NCBI RefSeq assembly: GCF_004348735.1
Contig: NZ_SMKT01000043.1
Coordinates: 1 to 58,384 of the forward strand
From: Actinomadura sp. KC06
GTDB taxonomy: Bacteria > Actinomycetota > Actinomycetes > Streptosporangiales > Streptosporangiaceae
Reading direction: 5' to 3'
DNA length: 58,384 nucleotides
Shown: positions 1 to 14,000 of the stretch, piece by piece
Layout of the letters: each line of letters begins with the position of its first letter
How positions within the stretch are numbered: the first letter of the stretch is position 1
The notes under the pieces: generated by a model
Seen by the model: the letters and a program-made list of their open reading frames with translations, nothing else
Database searches by the model: none
What the model was told of the DNA's origin: nothing
Translations under genes and position numbers: made by a program

Positions 1-3775
<3,775 letters not shown>

Positions 3776-3869
3776 GGCGCCGCGCGCCTCCCTCACTATG
3801 AACGGACCTGGCTGTGACCTGGAATGCGCCGGCGTCCGGGAACGTGCCAGCGGTAGGGGTGCGCTCGCG

Positions 3870-4640
3870 TCAGGTGTGCGCCGACAGGACGTCGGAGAGC
3901 CGTGCGAGCGTCTCCTGAGGACGCGCGGTCAGGTAGAAGTGGCCGCCCTCGAAGACCTGCATGCCGAACGGGCCGGTCGTGTGCTCGCGCCACGCCCGCG
4001 CCTCGTCCAGCGTCACGTGCGGGTCGTCGTCGCCGACGAACACGGTGACGGGGCAGTTGAGCGGCGGGCCCGGCGGGCAGACATAGGTCTCGATCGCCTC
4101 GTAGTCGCCGCGGACGGCCGGCAGGAACATGCGGATCAGCTCCTCGTCCTCCAGCAGCGCGCCGCCGGTGCCGTTCAGCCGCCTCAGTTCCGCGATCAGG
4201 CCGTCGTCGTCGCGCAGGTGGACGCTCTCCTCGCGTCGCCGGGACGGTGCGCGCCGCCCGGAGGCGACCAGCGCCGCCGGCGAGCGGCCGTCCTCCCGCT
4301 CCATCCGCCGCGCCACCTCGAACGCCACGATCGCGCCCATGCTGTGGCCGAAGAACAGGACGGGACGGTCGTCGAGCCGGGGACGCAGCGCGTCGAAGAC
4401 CAGGTCCGCGAGCGTCCCGATGTCGGTGATCGGGGCCTCGGCGCGCCGGTCCTGGCGGCCCGGGTACTGGACGGCCAGCACCTCCGTCCGCGGCCGCAGC
4501 GCCGCCGAGACGGGGAAGAAGAAGCTCGCCGCGCCGCCGGCGTGCGGGAAGCACACCAGCCGCGCCGCCGCGCCGGGGTCCTCGTGGAACCGCCGGACCC
4601 ACGTGTCGCCGACCGTGCTCGAATGCGCCATCGTCGTCAT
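3870..4640 (-). CDS. Type II thioesterase (editing alpha/beta-hydrolase of the PKS cluster)
   Basis: A protein of 256 residues, the usual size of type II thioesterases. These act in trans on PKS/NRPS carrier proteins to remove aberrant acyl groups. The nucleophile motif GHSMG has Ser100. The N-terminal oxyanion region reads FPHAGG, and the catalytic His sits in GGHFYL near the C-terminus, so the triad looks intact. It precedes the PKS on the same strand with a 94-bp gap, so the two probably form one transcription unit. GGGAGA lies directly against the first ATG (4640), which is too close. The in-frame ATG three codons later (4631, MAHSS) has better spacing and may be the real start. Confidence 0.93.
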   Translation of the reverse strand: MTTMAHSSTVGDTWVRRFHEDPGAAARLVCFPHAGGAASFFFPVSAALRPRTEVLAVQYPGRQDRRAEAPITDIGTLADLVFDALRPRLDDRPVLFFGHSMGAIVAFEVARRMEREDGRSPAALVASGRRAPSRRREESVHLRDDDGLIAELRRLNGTGGALLEDEELIRMFLPAVRGDYEAIETYVCPPGPPLNCPVTVFVGDDDPHVTLDEARAWREHTTGPFGMQVFEGGHFYLTARPQETLARLSDVLSAHT

Positions 4641-4716
4641 CTTCTCCCGTTCTTCACCCGCGAATGAAAGGAGGGTGGCATCGGATCATCATGCCGCCGT
4701 GCCGTATTCCGCCCAA

Positions 4717-4734
4717 CCCCTAAGCTCCCCTAAG
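4717..4734. promoter_or_regulatory. Direct repeat CCCCTAAG x2, candidate LAL-regulator box
   Basis: Two identical CCCCTAAG octamers start at 4717 and 4727, 10 bp apart, so they lie on the same face of the helix. They lie in the 202-bp region between the divergent thioesterase/PKS and acyl-CoA carboxylase genes. The reverse complement (CTTAGGGG) recurs in the inverted repeat upstream of the LAL gene at 10426-10447. Binding by that LAL protein is inference. Confidence 0.5.
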
Positions 4735-4842
4735 AGAATCCACGGGGTTGAATTCGCGGGCGCCGCCGGGTGACCTTGGAATCGGCTGGATACGCCTTGG
4801 CCCGAAGTTCCCCGGCCAAAGTGACCGTCGAGGAGAGGTTGT

Positions 4843-6474
4843 ATGACCATAGTTGCGGACGCGGATTCGGTGGGCGTGAACGGCGCCCCGGACATCGCCG
4901 GGGCCGCGGCGGCGGAACGGCCTCTCGATATGCGGTCGAGCGTCGCCGAGTTGCACGGCGTCAAGGACGTCGCCGAGCAGGGTCCCTCGCCCGAGTCGAC
5001 CGAGCGGCAGCACGCCCGCGGGAAGCTGACCGTCCGCGAGCGCCTGGAGAGGCTCTTCGACCCCGGCACGTTCCGCGAGATCGAGCAGCTGCGCAGGCAC
5101 CGCTCCAGCGGGTTCGGGCTGGAGGCCCGGCGCCCCCCGACCGACGGCGTGGTGACCGGGTGGGGGAAGGTCATGGGCCGCACCGTGTTCGCCTACGCGC
5201 ACGACTTCCGGATCTTCGGCGGATCGCTCGGCGAGGCGCACGCGGAGAAGATCCACAAGGTGATGGACCTGGCCGAGTCGGCCGGCGCGCCGCTGGTCGG
5301 CCTGAACGACGGCGCGGGCGCCCGCATCCAGGAGGGCGTCACGGCGCTCGCCGGATACGGCGGGATCTTCCGCCGGATCGTCCGGTCGTCGGGCGTGATC
5401 CCGCAGATCAGCGTGATCCTCGGGCCGTGCGCCGGCGGGGCGACCTACGCGCCGGCGCTCACCGACTTCGTGTTCATGGTCCGCGACACCTCGCAGATGT
5501 ACATCACCGGACCGGACGTGGTGAAGGCGGTGACCGGCGAGGCGGTCTCCCATGACGGGCTCGGCGGCGCCGACGTCCACGGGTCGGTGTCGGGCGCCGC
5601 GACGATCGTCTGCGACGACGAGGAGGAGTGCCTGGAGGAGGTCAGGTACCTGCTGTCGCTGCTGCCGTCCAACAACCGCGAGCTGCCGCCCCCGGGACCG
5701 GCGGACGACCCGCCGGACCGCCGGACCGAGGCCCTGCTCGACCTCGTCCCGCCGGACCCGAAACGGTCCTACGACATGCGCGCGGTGATCGAGGAGCTCG
5801 TCGACGGCGGCGAGTTCTTCGAGCTGCATTCCCGGTGGGCCGCCAACGTCGTCTGCGCCCTGGCCCGGCTCGGCGGCCAGCTCACCGGGATCGTCGCCAA
5901 CCAGCCGTCCGCGATGGCCGGAGTATTGGACATCCACGCCTCGGAAAAGGCGGCGAGATTCGTCCAGACGTGCGATGCCTTCAACATTCCGTTGGTCACG
6001 CTGGTCGATGTTCCGGGCTTCCTCCCGGGCAAGGACCAGGAACACGGCGGCATTATCAGACACGGCGCGAAACTGTTGTACGCGTACTGCAACGCGACCG
6101 TTCCGCGCGTTCAGGTGATTCTCCGCAAAGCCTATGGCGGGGCGTACATCGTGATGGACTCCCGGTCGATAGGCGCCGACCTGTCGTTCGCGTGGCCGAC
6201 CAACGAGATCGCGGTCATGGGCGCCGAGGGCGCCGCGAACGTCGTGTTCCGGCGGGAGATCGCCGCCGCGCCCGACCCCGACGAGGCCAGGGCGCAGCGC
6301 ATCAAGGAGTACAGGCAGGAGCTCATGCACCCGTACTACGCCGCCGAGCGGGGCCTGGTCGACGACGTGATCGACCCCGCCGACACGCGTGCCGTCCTCA
6401 TCGACGCGCTGGTGATGCTGCGCGGCAAGGAGGCGCGGCTGCCGTCCCGCAAGCACGGCAACCTCCCGATGTGA
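4843..6474 (+). CDS. Acyl-CoA carboxylase carboxyltransferase (beta) subunit, PccB/AccB type
   Basis: A protein of 543 residues, typical of actinobacterial biotin-dependent acyl-CoA carboxylase beta subunits. It transfers CO2 from biotin to acetyl-, propionyl- or longer acyl-CoA to make PKS extender units. Both crotonase-like halves are visible: the first with GLNDGAGARIQEG and GPCAGGATYAPAL, the second with DVPGFLPGKDQE and KAYGGAYIVM. In Streptomyces enzymes the residue after GGAY controls specificity (Asp in PccB, Ile in AccB). Here it is Ile, which suggests a broad range rather than strict propionyl-CoA use. GGAGAGG precedes the ATG. It is followed after 9 bp by the epsilon-like subunit and is divergent from the thioesterase. 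The biotin/BC alpha subunit is not in the window. Confidence 0.95.
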   Translation: MTIVADADSVGVNGAPDIAGAAAAERPLDMRSSVAELHGVKDVAEQGPSPESTERQHARGKLTVRERLERLFDPGTFREIEQLRRHRSSGFGLEARRPPTDGVVTGWGKVMGRTVFAYAHDFRIFGGSLGEAHAEKIHKVMDLAESAGAPLVGLNDGAGARIQEGVTALAGYGGIFRRIVRSSGVIPQISVILGPCAGGATYAPALTDFVFMVRDTSQMYITGPDVVKAVTGEAVSHDGLGGADVHGSVSGAATIVCDDEEECLEEVRYLLSLLPSNNRELPPPGPADDPPDRRTEALLDLVPPDPKRSYDMRAVIEELVDGGEFFELHSRWAANVVCALARLGGQLTGIVANQPSAMAGVLDIHASEKAARFVQTCDAFNIPLVTLVDVPGFLPGKDQEHGGIIRHGAKLLYAYCNATVPRVQVILRKAYGGAYIVMDSRSIGADLSFAWPTNEIAVMGAEGAANVVFRREIAAAPDPDEARAQRIKEYRQELMHPYYAAERGLVDDVIDPADTRAVLIDALVMLRGKEARLPSRKHGNLPM

Positions 6475-6483
6475 CGGCCCGGC

Positions 6484-6687
6484 ATGGAGACGGAGAGGAA
6501 CCCGGTCCTGCGCGTGGTGCGCGGGGAACCCGGCGACGAGGAGATCGCGGCGGTCGTCGTGGCGCTGCTGGCCGTGGCGGGCAGGGGACGCACCGCCGCC
6601 GACGGCGCCGGAGCGACGCGGGCGCGGCCCGCGCCGCGCTGGTCGCCGCGCCCGTACCGTTCGCCGCGCGCCTGGACCTCCGGCTGA
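6484..6687 (+). CDS. Acyl-CoA carboxylase epsilon-like subunit
   Basis: A 67-residue protein directly after the carboxyltransferase gene. The N-terminal part (LRVVRGEPGDEEIAAVVVAL) matches the short conserved motif of actinobacterial AccE/PccE epsilon subunits, which bind the beta subunit and stimulate the holoenzyme. The tail is Arg/Pro-rich, as in that family. The operon position supports the call, though small size limits certainty. Confidence 0.75.
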   Translation: METERNPVLRVVRGEPGDEEIAAVVVALLAVAGRGRTAADGAGATRARPAPRWSPRPYRSPRAWTSG

Positions 6688-6727
6688 CCGCCCATCGCAC
6701 GGACCGTCACACGTGAGGATTCTCCCC

Positions 6728-7429
6728 ATGTCCGGGAACACGCCCGCGGAGCCGACCCTCCTGCGGTTCCGCCCGAGCACCCGGAGCAGAGCGCTCATGG
6801 TGTGCCTGCCGGACGTGGACCGTCCGGCCGGGTTCTTCGGCGCGTTCGCCGAGGCGCTGGCGCCGTCGATCGAGGTCCTCGCCGTCCAGTACCCGGACCG
6901 GTGGGTCTGTCCCTGGGTGCCGGTGCGCGAGTGCCTGCGGGAGCGCGCCGTCCGTCTCGTGGACGAGGTCCGCGGCCGGACCGACCGTCCCGTCCTGCTC
7001 TTCGGGCACGGCGCCGGCGCCGTGCTGGGCTTCGAGATGGCGGTCAGGCTGGAGCGGGAGCGCGGCATCGACCCGATGGCGCTGGTCGCCTCCGGCTGCC
7101 CCGCGCCGTGCCGCCTGGGAGGCGGCGCGGACGTCGTCCCGGGCGCCCCCGGCGCGGACGCGGGCTGCGGCTGCGACGAGCGGGTCCGGGTCCAGGTCCC
7201 GATCTTGGCGCTGGGCGGCGAGGACGACGCGCGGGCGGACGTGAGCGACGTCCTCGTGTGGCGGGAGCACACCGAACGGGAATTCCAGATCAAGATGCTT
7301 CCGGGCGGCGCGCTGTTCCTGGAGGACAACCTCGCGGACGTGGTCACCAGCGTGACCGGCTTCCTGCAGCGCGTGCTCGGCGCCGAGGTCATCGACATCA
7401 GCCGCCATCGCCGCCGCGGGGACTCGTGA
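6728..7429 (+). CDS. Thioesterase-like protein with lost catalytic residues
   Basis: About 233 residues, clearly related to the type II thioesterase at 3870-4640: both contain EVLAVQYP, a DRPVL(L/F)FGH strand and a WREHT..(E/P)F region. The nucleophile elbow is GHGAG (Gly95 replaces Ser), and the C-terminal GGHFYL motif has become GGALFLE (His to Ala). The lid region between them is also shortened and carries an unusual GCGC segment. It is therefore unlikely to hydrolyse thioesters and may be a binding or scaffolding partner, or a decaying duplicate. GTGAGG lies 9 bases before the ATG at 6728; a GTG at 6713 is the alternative start. It is last in the carboxylase operon and convergent with the LAL gene. 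Confidence 0.8.
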   Translation: MSGNTPAEPTLLRFRPSTRSRALMVCLPDVDRPAGFFGAFAEALAPSIEVLAVQYPDRWVCPWVPVRECLRERAVRLVDEVRGRTDRPVLLFGHGAGAVLGFEMAVRLERERGIDPMALVASGCPAPCRLGGGADVVPGAPGADAGCGCDERVRVQVPILALGGEDDARADVSDVLVWREHTEREFQIKMLPGGALFLEDNLADVVTSVTGFLQRVLGAEVIDISRHRRRGDS

Positions 7430-7452
7430 TCGTCCCGGAAAACCGACCGCCC

Positions 7453-7489
7453 CCAGGGAGACGCGGGCCGGGAGGCCCGTTCACCCTGG
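7453..7489. terminator. Two-tier hairpin between convergent genes, probable terminator
   Basis: Outer stem CCAGGG (7453-7458) with CCCTGG (7484-7489). Inner stem CGGGCC (7464-7469) with GGCCCG (7474-7479) around a GGGA loop. It lies between the convergent stops of the thioesterase-like and LAL genes. No U-tract follows, as is common in actinomycetes. Confidence 0.5.
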
Positions 7490-7524
7490 AGGCGGACGGC
7501 TCGAAAGAGAGACGAACGAACGGA

Positions 7525-10338
7525 TCAGGACACGGCCTTGGAACTGCTGTCGAGATGGATCCTGGTCAGCAGCTGCTCCCGGTTCCTGATGTCCATCTTG
7601 CGGTAGACCCGCGTCAGGTGCTGCTCCACCGTGCTGACGGTGATGAAGAGCTTGTCAGCGATCTCGCGGTTGGTGTAGCCCTGCGCCGCCAGCACCGCGA
7701 CGCGGCGCTCGGAGTCGCTCAGCCGCGCGAACGTCGTGTAGTCGGTGTCGGCGCCGCCGCCCGGCTCGCCCGTGCCCGCGGCGCCGGGGGAGTAGGTCGG
7801 CAGCAGCGTCTGGCACATCGCCTCAGCGTGGCAGCTCTTGGCGATCCGCCAGGCCCGGCGCGCGATCGTCCTGGCCTTGGCCTTCTCCCCGAGCGACTGG
7901 TAGGCGTCGCTCAGGTCGGCCAGGACGCAGGCCGCCTCGTACCAGGAGCCGTTGCTCTCCAGCAGCTGCAGCGCGTCCTGCAGGATGGTGGGCCGCTTCG
8001 CGGGCGCCCGCACCGCCGCCAGGCCGCGCAGCACCATCCCGCGTGAGCGGGCGAGGGCCGGGTCCGTCCGCGTGAGCTGCTCGTCGATGAGCTGTGCCGC
8101 CTGCGGCCGGTCGCCCAGCTCCAGCCACGCCTCGGCGGCGCCGAGCCGCCACGGCGCGAGCGCGGGCGTGTCGATGTCCCAGTGCCGCATGAGCTTGCCG
8201 CACTCCAGGAAGTCCGACAGGGCCATGTAGTTGTTGGCCGTCGCCAGATGGTGGCGGCCGCGCGCGTACAGGTAGTGCAGCCCGGCACGGCTGAGGAACA
8301 GCGCCGGCGGCGCCTCCAGCGCCGCGTAACGCGCCGCCGCCTGGTGGTCGCCCTGCGCGGTGTGCGCCTCGATCAGCGTGGCGAGGGCCATCGCCCCGGC
8401 GATGTTCCACTTGTGCTCGACCAGGGCCGCGAACGCCGCCTCGCCGTGCTCGACCGCGTCGGTGAGCCGTCCCCGGCGGAGCGCCACCACCGCGGTGAGC
8501 GCCTCGGCGGCCGCGCGCCAGGCGGGCACGTCGTGCTCCTCGACCTCCGCCATCAGGCGCTCGCACCAGTCCGAGGCCGCCTCCAGCCGGTCGGCGTACA
8601 CCAGCGCCATCAGCGCCGAAGGGAACGCCTTGACGACCCAGGACGGCCGTATCCGGCCGCTCTGCAGCACCTGCTCGGCGAGCGCCACCGCGTACTCGTC
8701 GGCGCCCCGCTCCAGCACCAGCGCCAGGGCGTGCGCGGCGCGCACCTCCGCCGGCGCCGTCACCGAGACGGCGGCGGCCGGGAGCGGCCGGGCCGTCCGG
8801 TCCAGCGCGCCGGGGAACTCGGTGGCGAGGAACAGCCGGGTGCCGCGCAGCTCGGCCTCCAGCACGGCGTCCTCCCCGTCCTGGACGTTGAGGTGGTCGA
8901 TGGCCTCCAGCGCGTCGTCGACGTCGAGGCCGAACAGCATGCCCCGGACCGCCTGGAGGGCGTCGGCGCCGGTCAGCGTCCCGTCGAGGATCGGGCCCTT
9001 GAGGGCGAGGAAATGCTGGTCGGACGTGGCGGGCCTGAGCTGCCACTGGACGCCGGCGAACTCCGCCCGGACGGACATCCGCCGGGCCTCGTCCGCGCAG
9101 CACTCGCCGGCCAGCTCCAGGTACCGCAGCGCCCGGGCGACGTCGTTGTCGGTGAGGGCCTGCCGCGCGCCGCCGCGCAGGACCGCGGGCACCCAGTCCT
9201 CCCGCAGCGGGCCCGCGTCCAGCAGGAGCGGGGCGACCGTGTGCGGAGGGGCCCCGTCCTCGTGCAGGAGCCGGGCCGTCCAGTGCCGCAGCGCGGCGCC
9301 CTCGCCGAGCGGGATCTCCTGGAGGATCGACTGCTGGATGGCCCGGTGCCGGAACCTCGTCCGGTGCAGCACGCCGATCGTCGTCAGCGCCCGGACGAAC
9401 CGCTCGACGAGCTCGGCGTCGATGCCGCTCAGCCGGCTCAGCAGCAGGGTGCTGGCCGATCCGTCCAGCAGCGCGATGCTGCGGGCCAGCCGGACGGCCC
9501 CCGAGCCCAGCCGGTGCATGCAGGCGAGGACCGCCTGGTGGAAGGTGTGCCCGGTGGGCAGCTCGCCCGGCGCGGCGCCGGCCGCGCGCGGCCGGGCGCC
9601 CGGCTCCGCGTAGTCGGCGCAGAACCTGTGCTCTTCGATGAGCGCCCGCGCCAGCAGCGGGTTGCCCGCGCTGAGCGAGTGGATCTCGGCGATGAGCCGG
9701 TCGGAGTGGACGCACGACGGCCGGGCCGACGGCAGGTCCGCGATCCCGTCCGGCGAGAGCGGTTCGAGGTGGATCCGCCGCACGCTCGGCCAGTAGAGGA
9801 GGTCGTGCAGGATCGGCGGCGGCCGCTCGTCGATGAGCGCCCCGCGCGTGAAGGCCAGCGTCACCGGAGCCGAGGTCAGGCGCTCGGCGACATGCCGCAG
9901 GCACCAGAGCGAGGCGATGTCGGCGTGCTGGATGTCGTCCACGGCGATGAGCAGCCGCCGGTCCGCGGCCAGCTCGATGATCAGCCCGTGCAGCTCGCGC
10001 GCGACGGCGAGCAGCCGGCCGTGCACGTCCGCCGGATCCAGGTCGGGCCCCGCCCCCGAGCGCAGCCCTGGCAGGTGGTCGCCGGTGAGCCGGTCCGGCT
10101 CGACGGCGTGCAGGAGCTGGCCCAGCACGCCGTAGGACCTCCTGTTCTCGTCGCGCGAGCCGACCGCCCCGAGGACCAGCCCGCCGTCCCGCTCCGCCCG
10201 CGCCATCATGGCGTTGAGCAGGGATGTCTTCCCCATCGCGATCGACCCGCTGATCGCGGCCACGACCCCCTTTCCGTGTGCCGACTCGGTCAGCAGATCG
10301 TCGAGCAGCGTGAGTGTCTCTTCTCGCTCCACCAACAC
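7525..10338 (-). CDS. LuxR-family LAL transcriptional regulator (AAA ATPase plus LuxR HTH)
   Basis: About 937 residues, typical of large ATP-binding LuxR (LAL) pathway-specific activators of actinomycete antibiotic clusters. The N-terminal ATPase has a Walker A-like GSIAMGKTS near residue 35 and a Walker B-like LLIAVDDIQHAD. A long helical, TPR-like middle follows. The C-terminal 60 residues form a GerE/LuxR helix-turn-helix (LSDSERRVAVLAAQGYTNRE ... TVSTVEQHLTRVYRKM). A GGGGGAA ribosome site lies about 8 bases before the GTG at 10338, which I prefer over the upstream TTG at 10359. It probably activates the adjacent PKS and carboxylase operons. Confidence 0.93.
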   Translation of the reverse strand: MLVEREETLTLLDDLLTESAHGKGVVAAISGSIAMGKTSLLNAMMARAERDGGLVLGAVGSRDENRRSYGVLGQLLHAVEPDRLTGDHLPGLRSGAGPDLDPADVHGRLLAVARELHGLIIELAADRRLLIAVDDIQHADIASLWCLRHVAERLTSAPVTLAFTRGALIDERPPPILHDLLYWPSVRRIHLEPLSPDGIADLPSARPSCVHSDRLIAEIHSLSAGNPLLARALIEEHRFCADYAEPGARPRAAGAAPGELPTGHTFHQAVLACMHRLGSGAVRLARSIALLDGSASTLLLSRLSGIDAELVERFVRALTTIGVLHRTRFRHRAIQQSILQEIPLGEGAALRHWTARLLHEDGAPPHTVAPLLLDAGPLREDWVPAVLRGGARQALTDNDVARALRYLELAGECCADEARRMSVRAEFAGVQWQLRPATSDQHFLALKGPILDGTLTGADALQAVRGMLFGLDVDDALEAIDHLNVQDGEDAVLEAELRGTRLFLATEFPGALDRTARPLPAAAVSVTAPAEVRAAHALALVLERGADEYAVALAEQVLQSGRIRPSWVVKAFPSALMALVYADRLEAASDWCERLMAEVEEHDVPAWRAAAEALTAVVALRRGRLTDAVEHGEAAFAALVEHKWNIAGAMALATLIEAHTAQGDHQAAARYAALEAPPALFLSRAGLHYLYARGRHHLATANNYMALSDFLECGKLMRHWDIDTPALAPWRLGAAEAWLELGDRPQAAQLIDEQLTRTDPALARSRGMVLRGLAAVRAPAKRPTILQDALQLLESNGSWYEAACVLADLSDAYQSLGEKAKARTIARRAWRIAKSCHAEAMCQTLLPTYSPGAAGTGEPGGGADTDYTTFARLSDSERRVAVLAAQGYTNREIADKLFITVSTVEQHLTRVYRKMDIRNREQLLTRIHLDSSSKAVS

Positions 10339-11068
10339 CGTTGCGCTTCCCCCTTGCAAGCTACGGTATTTGCGTTTCCATGTCGTTCGTCGCGCAGCAT
10401 ATTCTGGCGGCGCTATGTTGGGAACACCCCTAGACCCCCTTAGGGGTTTTGTTCATGGTCTTGAAATGGTCGTTTACGGAGCAGGTCACCCCACCGTTCC
10501 GGGCGGCCGGAAGCCATTAATGACTCGCTGTGAGTGGCCATTCTCGATGCGTGCCCGCGTGGCATGATCCCGATCACGGGAAGTGGTGGAGCGTTTACAA
10601 TTTCCGCACATGTTCCCAGCTCTCGGGGTCGCTACCGGGAGGCGAAGGTGGCCGGAAACGGCCGGACGCCAATCTTGAAAGCCCGAATGCAGCGTGCTGG
10701 AACACGGCGCGGCGGCGCGGCGACGCCGAACTGTCGGCAGTAATTTGAAGAATGTTCACATCATTCAGGATGCGCACGTGGCGCCCCGGCAGGTCGCAAA
10801 TGAAATGCGAAATTCAAGCGGGGTCGCTAAACTCGTCCGGCCGCATTATTCGGGCAAGCGGACGGCGATGGCGGGGCCGGCTGATCAGTCGGAAATGCTC
10901 GATTCCGGCGGCGGGACCGCGGACCCCGGGCGGCGCTCGAACGCGCCGCACCCGTCGGCGCCGCGCCTGTGACGCGCGGGCACCCGTCCGGTGGAGTCGT
11001 TGGCGGAGGACACGAGATCAGTATCGCGCCGGCCGCTTACAGATCGCTTACACGGGCCTCCGGGGCGG
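10339..11068. other. Long non-coding gap between the LAL and SARP genes
   Basis: About 730 bp without a convincing gene. Base composition is lower in GC than its neighbours and the short open frames lack coding character or ribosome sites. It contains the TTAGGGG inverted repeat (10426-10447) and a small palindrome TGATC-CC-GATCA (10565-10576). It must hold the LAL promoter on the minus strand; I see no clear -35/-10 pair. Confidence 0.6.
10426..10447. promoter_or_regulatory. Perfect inverted repeat ACCCCTA-N8-TAGGGGT upstream of the LAL gene
   Basis: The 7-bp arms are perfect: 10426-10432 and 10441-10447. The site is about 90 bp upstream of the LAL start. The CTTAGGGG half-site is shared with the direct repeat at 4717-4734, so a regulator (most simply the LAL protein itself) may control both. 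Confidence 0.55.
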
Positions 11069-14000
11069 TCAGCCGTCGTCCAGCAGCGCGCCGACCTCGG
11101 CCACCGCGTCGGCGTCGTCCAGCCGCTCGAACAGCCCGAGCGCCTCCCGCCACGCCTTGCGCGCCGCGTCCTCGTCGCCGCCGGCCCGGCACGCGTGGCC
11201 CAGCGCCCGCAGCGCGCCCGCGAGGAACGACTGCCAGCCGCGCTTGCGCCACAGGGTCACCGACTCCTCCAGGCACTCCACCGCCGACGCGGGACGGCCG
11301 GACGCGAGCTCCAGCTCCCCGAGCACGGTCAGCGCGTCCGCGAGGTGGTGGACCATGTCGAACCGGCGGCTGATGGACATGACCGCCTCCACGGCGGGCC
11401 GGGCCCGCTCGTCGCCCGTCGCGCTGTAGAGCTTGGCCAGATAGAGCAGCGAGAACGCCTCGGAGTACCGGTCCTGGTGGCTGTGGCAGATCTCCAGCGA
11501 CCGGACGAGCAGGTCGTGCCCTTCCGTGACGCGGCCGCCGAGGTACCGCGCGACGCCCAGGAACTGCATCGCCGTCGCCTCGAGCCGCGGGTTGCCGAGC
11601 AGCCGGCCCAGCTCCAGGAAGCGGGTCAGCTCGGCGGCGGCGGCGTCGACGTTCCGCACGCCGTGCGCGAGCCCCATGATGTGGTGGGCGCGGGCCTCGC
11701 CGCCGGGGTGGTCGCTCTCCTTCGCGATGTCCAGCGCCTCCCGCGCCGATTCCATCGCCCGGGCGTCCTCGCCCATCGCGAGCAGGCCCCAGCTCCGCAT
11801 CACCAGCGCATCCGAGACGCCGCGCGGCTCCCCGGCCCGCTCGAACAGCCCCACCAGCTCCTGCGACCGCCTGAACAGGTTGACCATCGCCTCGCCGGAC
11901 TGGTCGGAGGAGAGCCAGGTCTTCACCTCCATCAGCCCGCGCACCATGACGGCTTCGCCGAGCACGTTGCCCGCCCGGCGGCAGGCGTCGAGGGCCCGCT
12001 CGTTCATCCGCCGCCAGTCCGCCGCCATGCCTCGCAGGTCGAGGTACTTCTCCTGGGACGCCGCGAGGTCCCAGGCGAACTCGTCCAGGCCGAGGGCGCA
12101 CGCCTGGAACACCCCGGCGGCCAGCGCGTCGCGCTCGGCGTGGAACCAGGCCATCGGGTCGTCCAGCAGCTCGGCCGCCGCCGGGCCCGGCAGCGGCCAG
12201 CGCGGCGCCGTCCCGTGGATCAACGCGTAGCAGTGTCCGGGCACCCGCTCCGCGGCGCGCTCCGCGAGGCCCAGCCAGGCGCCGAGCGCCCGCCGGACGG
12301 CCGCGGTGCGCGTCAGGGCGTGGTCGTGCTCCTCCGCGAGCTCCCGCGCGTAGATCCGCACGAGGTCGTGGTACCGGTAGCGGATCGCCCCGCCGGGGCC
12401 GGAGCCCGCGACGGTGAGGAGCTGGGCGTCCACCAGCGCCTCCAGATGGTGCCGGCCGACGTCCAGGGGGACGTCCAGCAGCGCCGCCGCGACCCAGTCG
12501 TTGACGTCGGGCGCCTCCAGCAGCGCCAGGTGGCGGAACAGCCGGCGCGTCGCGGCGGGGAGCCTCGCGTAGCTGAGCTCGAAGCAGGCCCGCACCGCGA
12601 GGTCGCCGACGGCCAGCTCGTCCAGCCGCCGGTGCCGGTCCCGCAGCGACGCGGCGAGCCGGGTCAGCGGCCAGTGCCGCCGGCCGGACAGCCGGGCGCC
12701 CGCGATGCGGACGGCCAGCGGCGTGTACGCGCAGAGCCGGACGATCTCCGCCGCCGCCTCCGGCTCGGCCGCGACCCGCGCCGACCCGACGATCGCGCCG
12801 AGCAGCTCCAGCGCCTGCTCGGGCGTGAGCACGTCCAGGTCGACGGAGACGGCGCCCTCCAGGCTGGCGAGCGGCACCCGGCTGGTGACGATGACGGCCG
12901 AGCCGGGGGAGCTCGGCAGCAGCGGGCGCACGTCCCGCTCGCTGAGCGCGTCGTCGAGGACGATCAGGACCCGGCGGTTCGCGAGCAGGCTCCGGCACAG
13001 CGCGGCGCGGTGCTCGGCCGAGCGCGGGACGTCCCGTCCGGCGACGCCGAGGGCCAGCAGGAACCCCTCCAGGATCCGGGCGGCGCCGACGCCCTCGCCG
13101 TTGGCGGTCCGCAGCCGGGCGTACAGGGTCCCGTCCGGGAACTCGGCCTTCATCCGGTGCGCGACGTGCAGGGCCAGCGCGCTCTTGCCCACGCCGCCCA
13201 TCCCGGAGACGGTGGTCAGCGACGGGGCCCGGCGGCGGGCCAGCGCCCGCGACAGCGTCGCGACCTGCTCGGCCCTGCCGACGAAGTCGGACACGTCCGG
13301 CGGGAGCTGCGCGGGCACGGGCACGGAGGCGGTCGCGGCGCCGGTGTCGGCGGCGGTGTCCGGGACGGGCGGCCGCTCGTGGTCGCGGCTCAGCGCCGCG
13401 AGGTAGGCGCGGTGGACGCGTTCGCCCGGCTCCACGCCGAGCTCCTCCACCACGCGCTCGTGGAACATCCGGTAGCGGGCGAGGGCCTCGGCGGCGCGGC
13501 CGTCGTGGGCGAGCAGCTCCAGCATCCTGCCCTCGATGCCCTCGTGCAGCGGGTACGCCTCGGCGAGCGCCGAGAGCCGGTCGATGACCCCGGTGGGCCG
13601 CCCGGCCGCCAGCGCCGCGTCGGCCAGCGCCATCGCGATCGTCTGCACCTCGTCGTCGACCGCGCGGAACAGTGGGTCGGCGAGGTCGACCGCGTCCAGG
13701 TCCGCCAGCACGGGTCCGCGCCACAGTGCGAGGGCGGAGGTGAGCAGGCGGAGCCGTTCGGCGACGTCGCCGGCGGCGCCGGCCCGCTTCACCGAGGCGC
13801 GGAAGCGGCCGAGGTCCACCGTCCCCTCGGGGACCGTGAGCCGGTAGCCGTTGCCGTCGTGCGCCAGCGTCCACGACGACTCCCCGGCCGGGCCGGTGCG
13901 GCGGAGCCAGCCGCGTAATCGCGACACCGCCACCTGCACCGCGCCGGGCGCGACCCGCTCGCCCTTGTCCTCCCAGACGAGGTCGATGAGCCGGGCGGCG

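Noticed and set aside
4720..7398. Very long open frames antisense to real genes (for example 4720-7398 minus, 8182-10443 plus, 10991-13918 plus)
   Set aside because: They are typical high-GC shadow frames: low-complexity Arg/Pro/Ala composition, no domain motifs, and opposite to genes with clear families.
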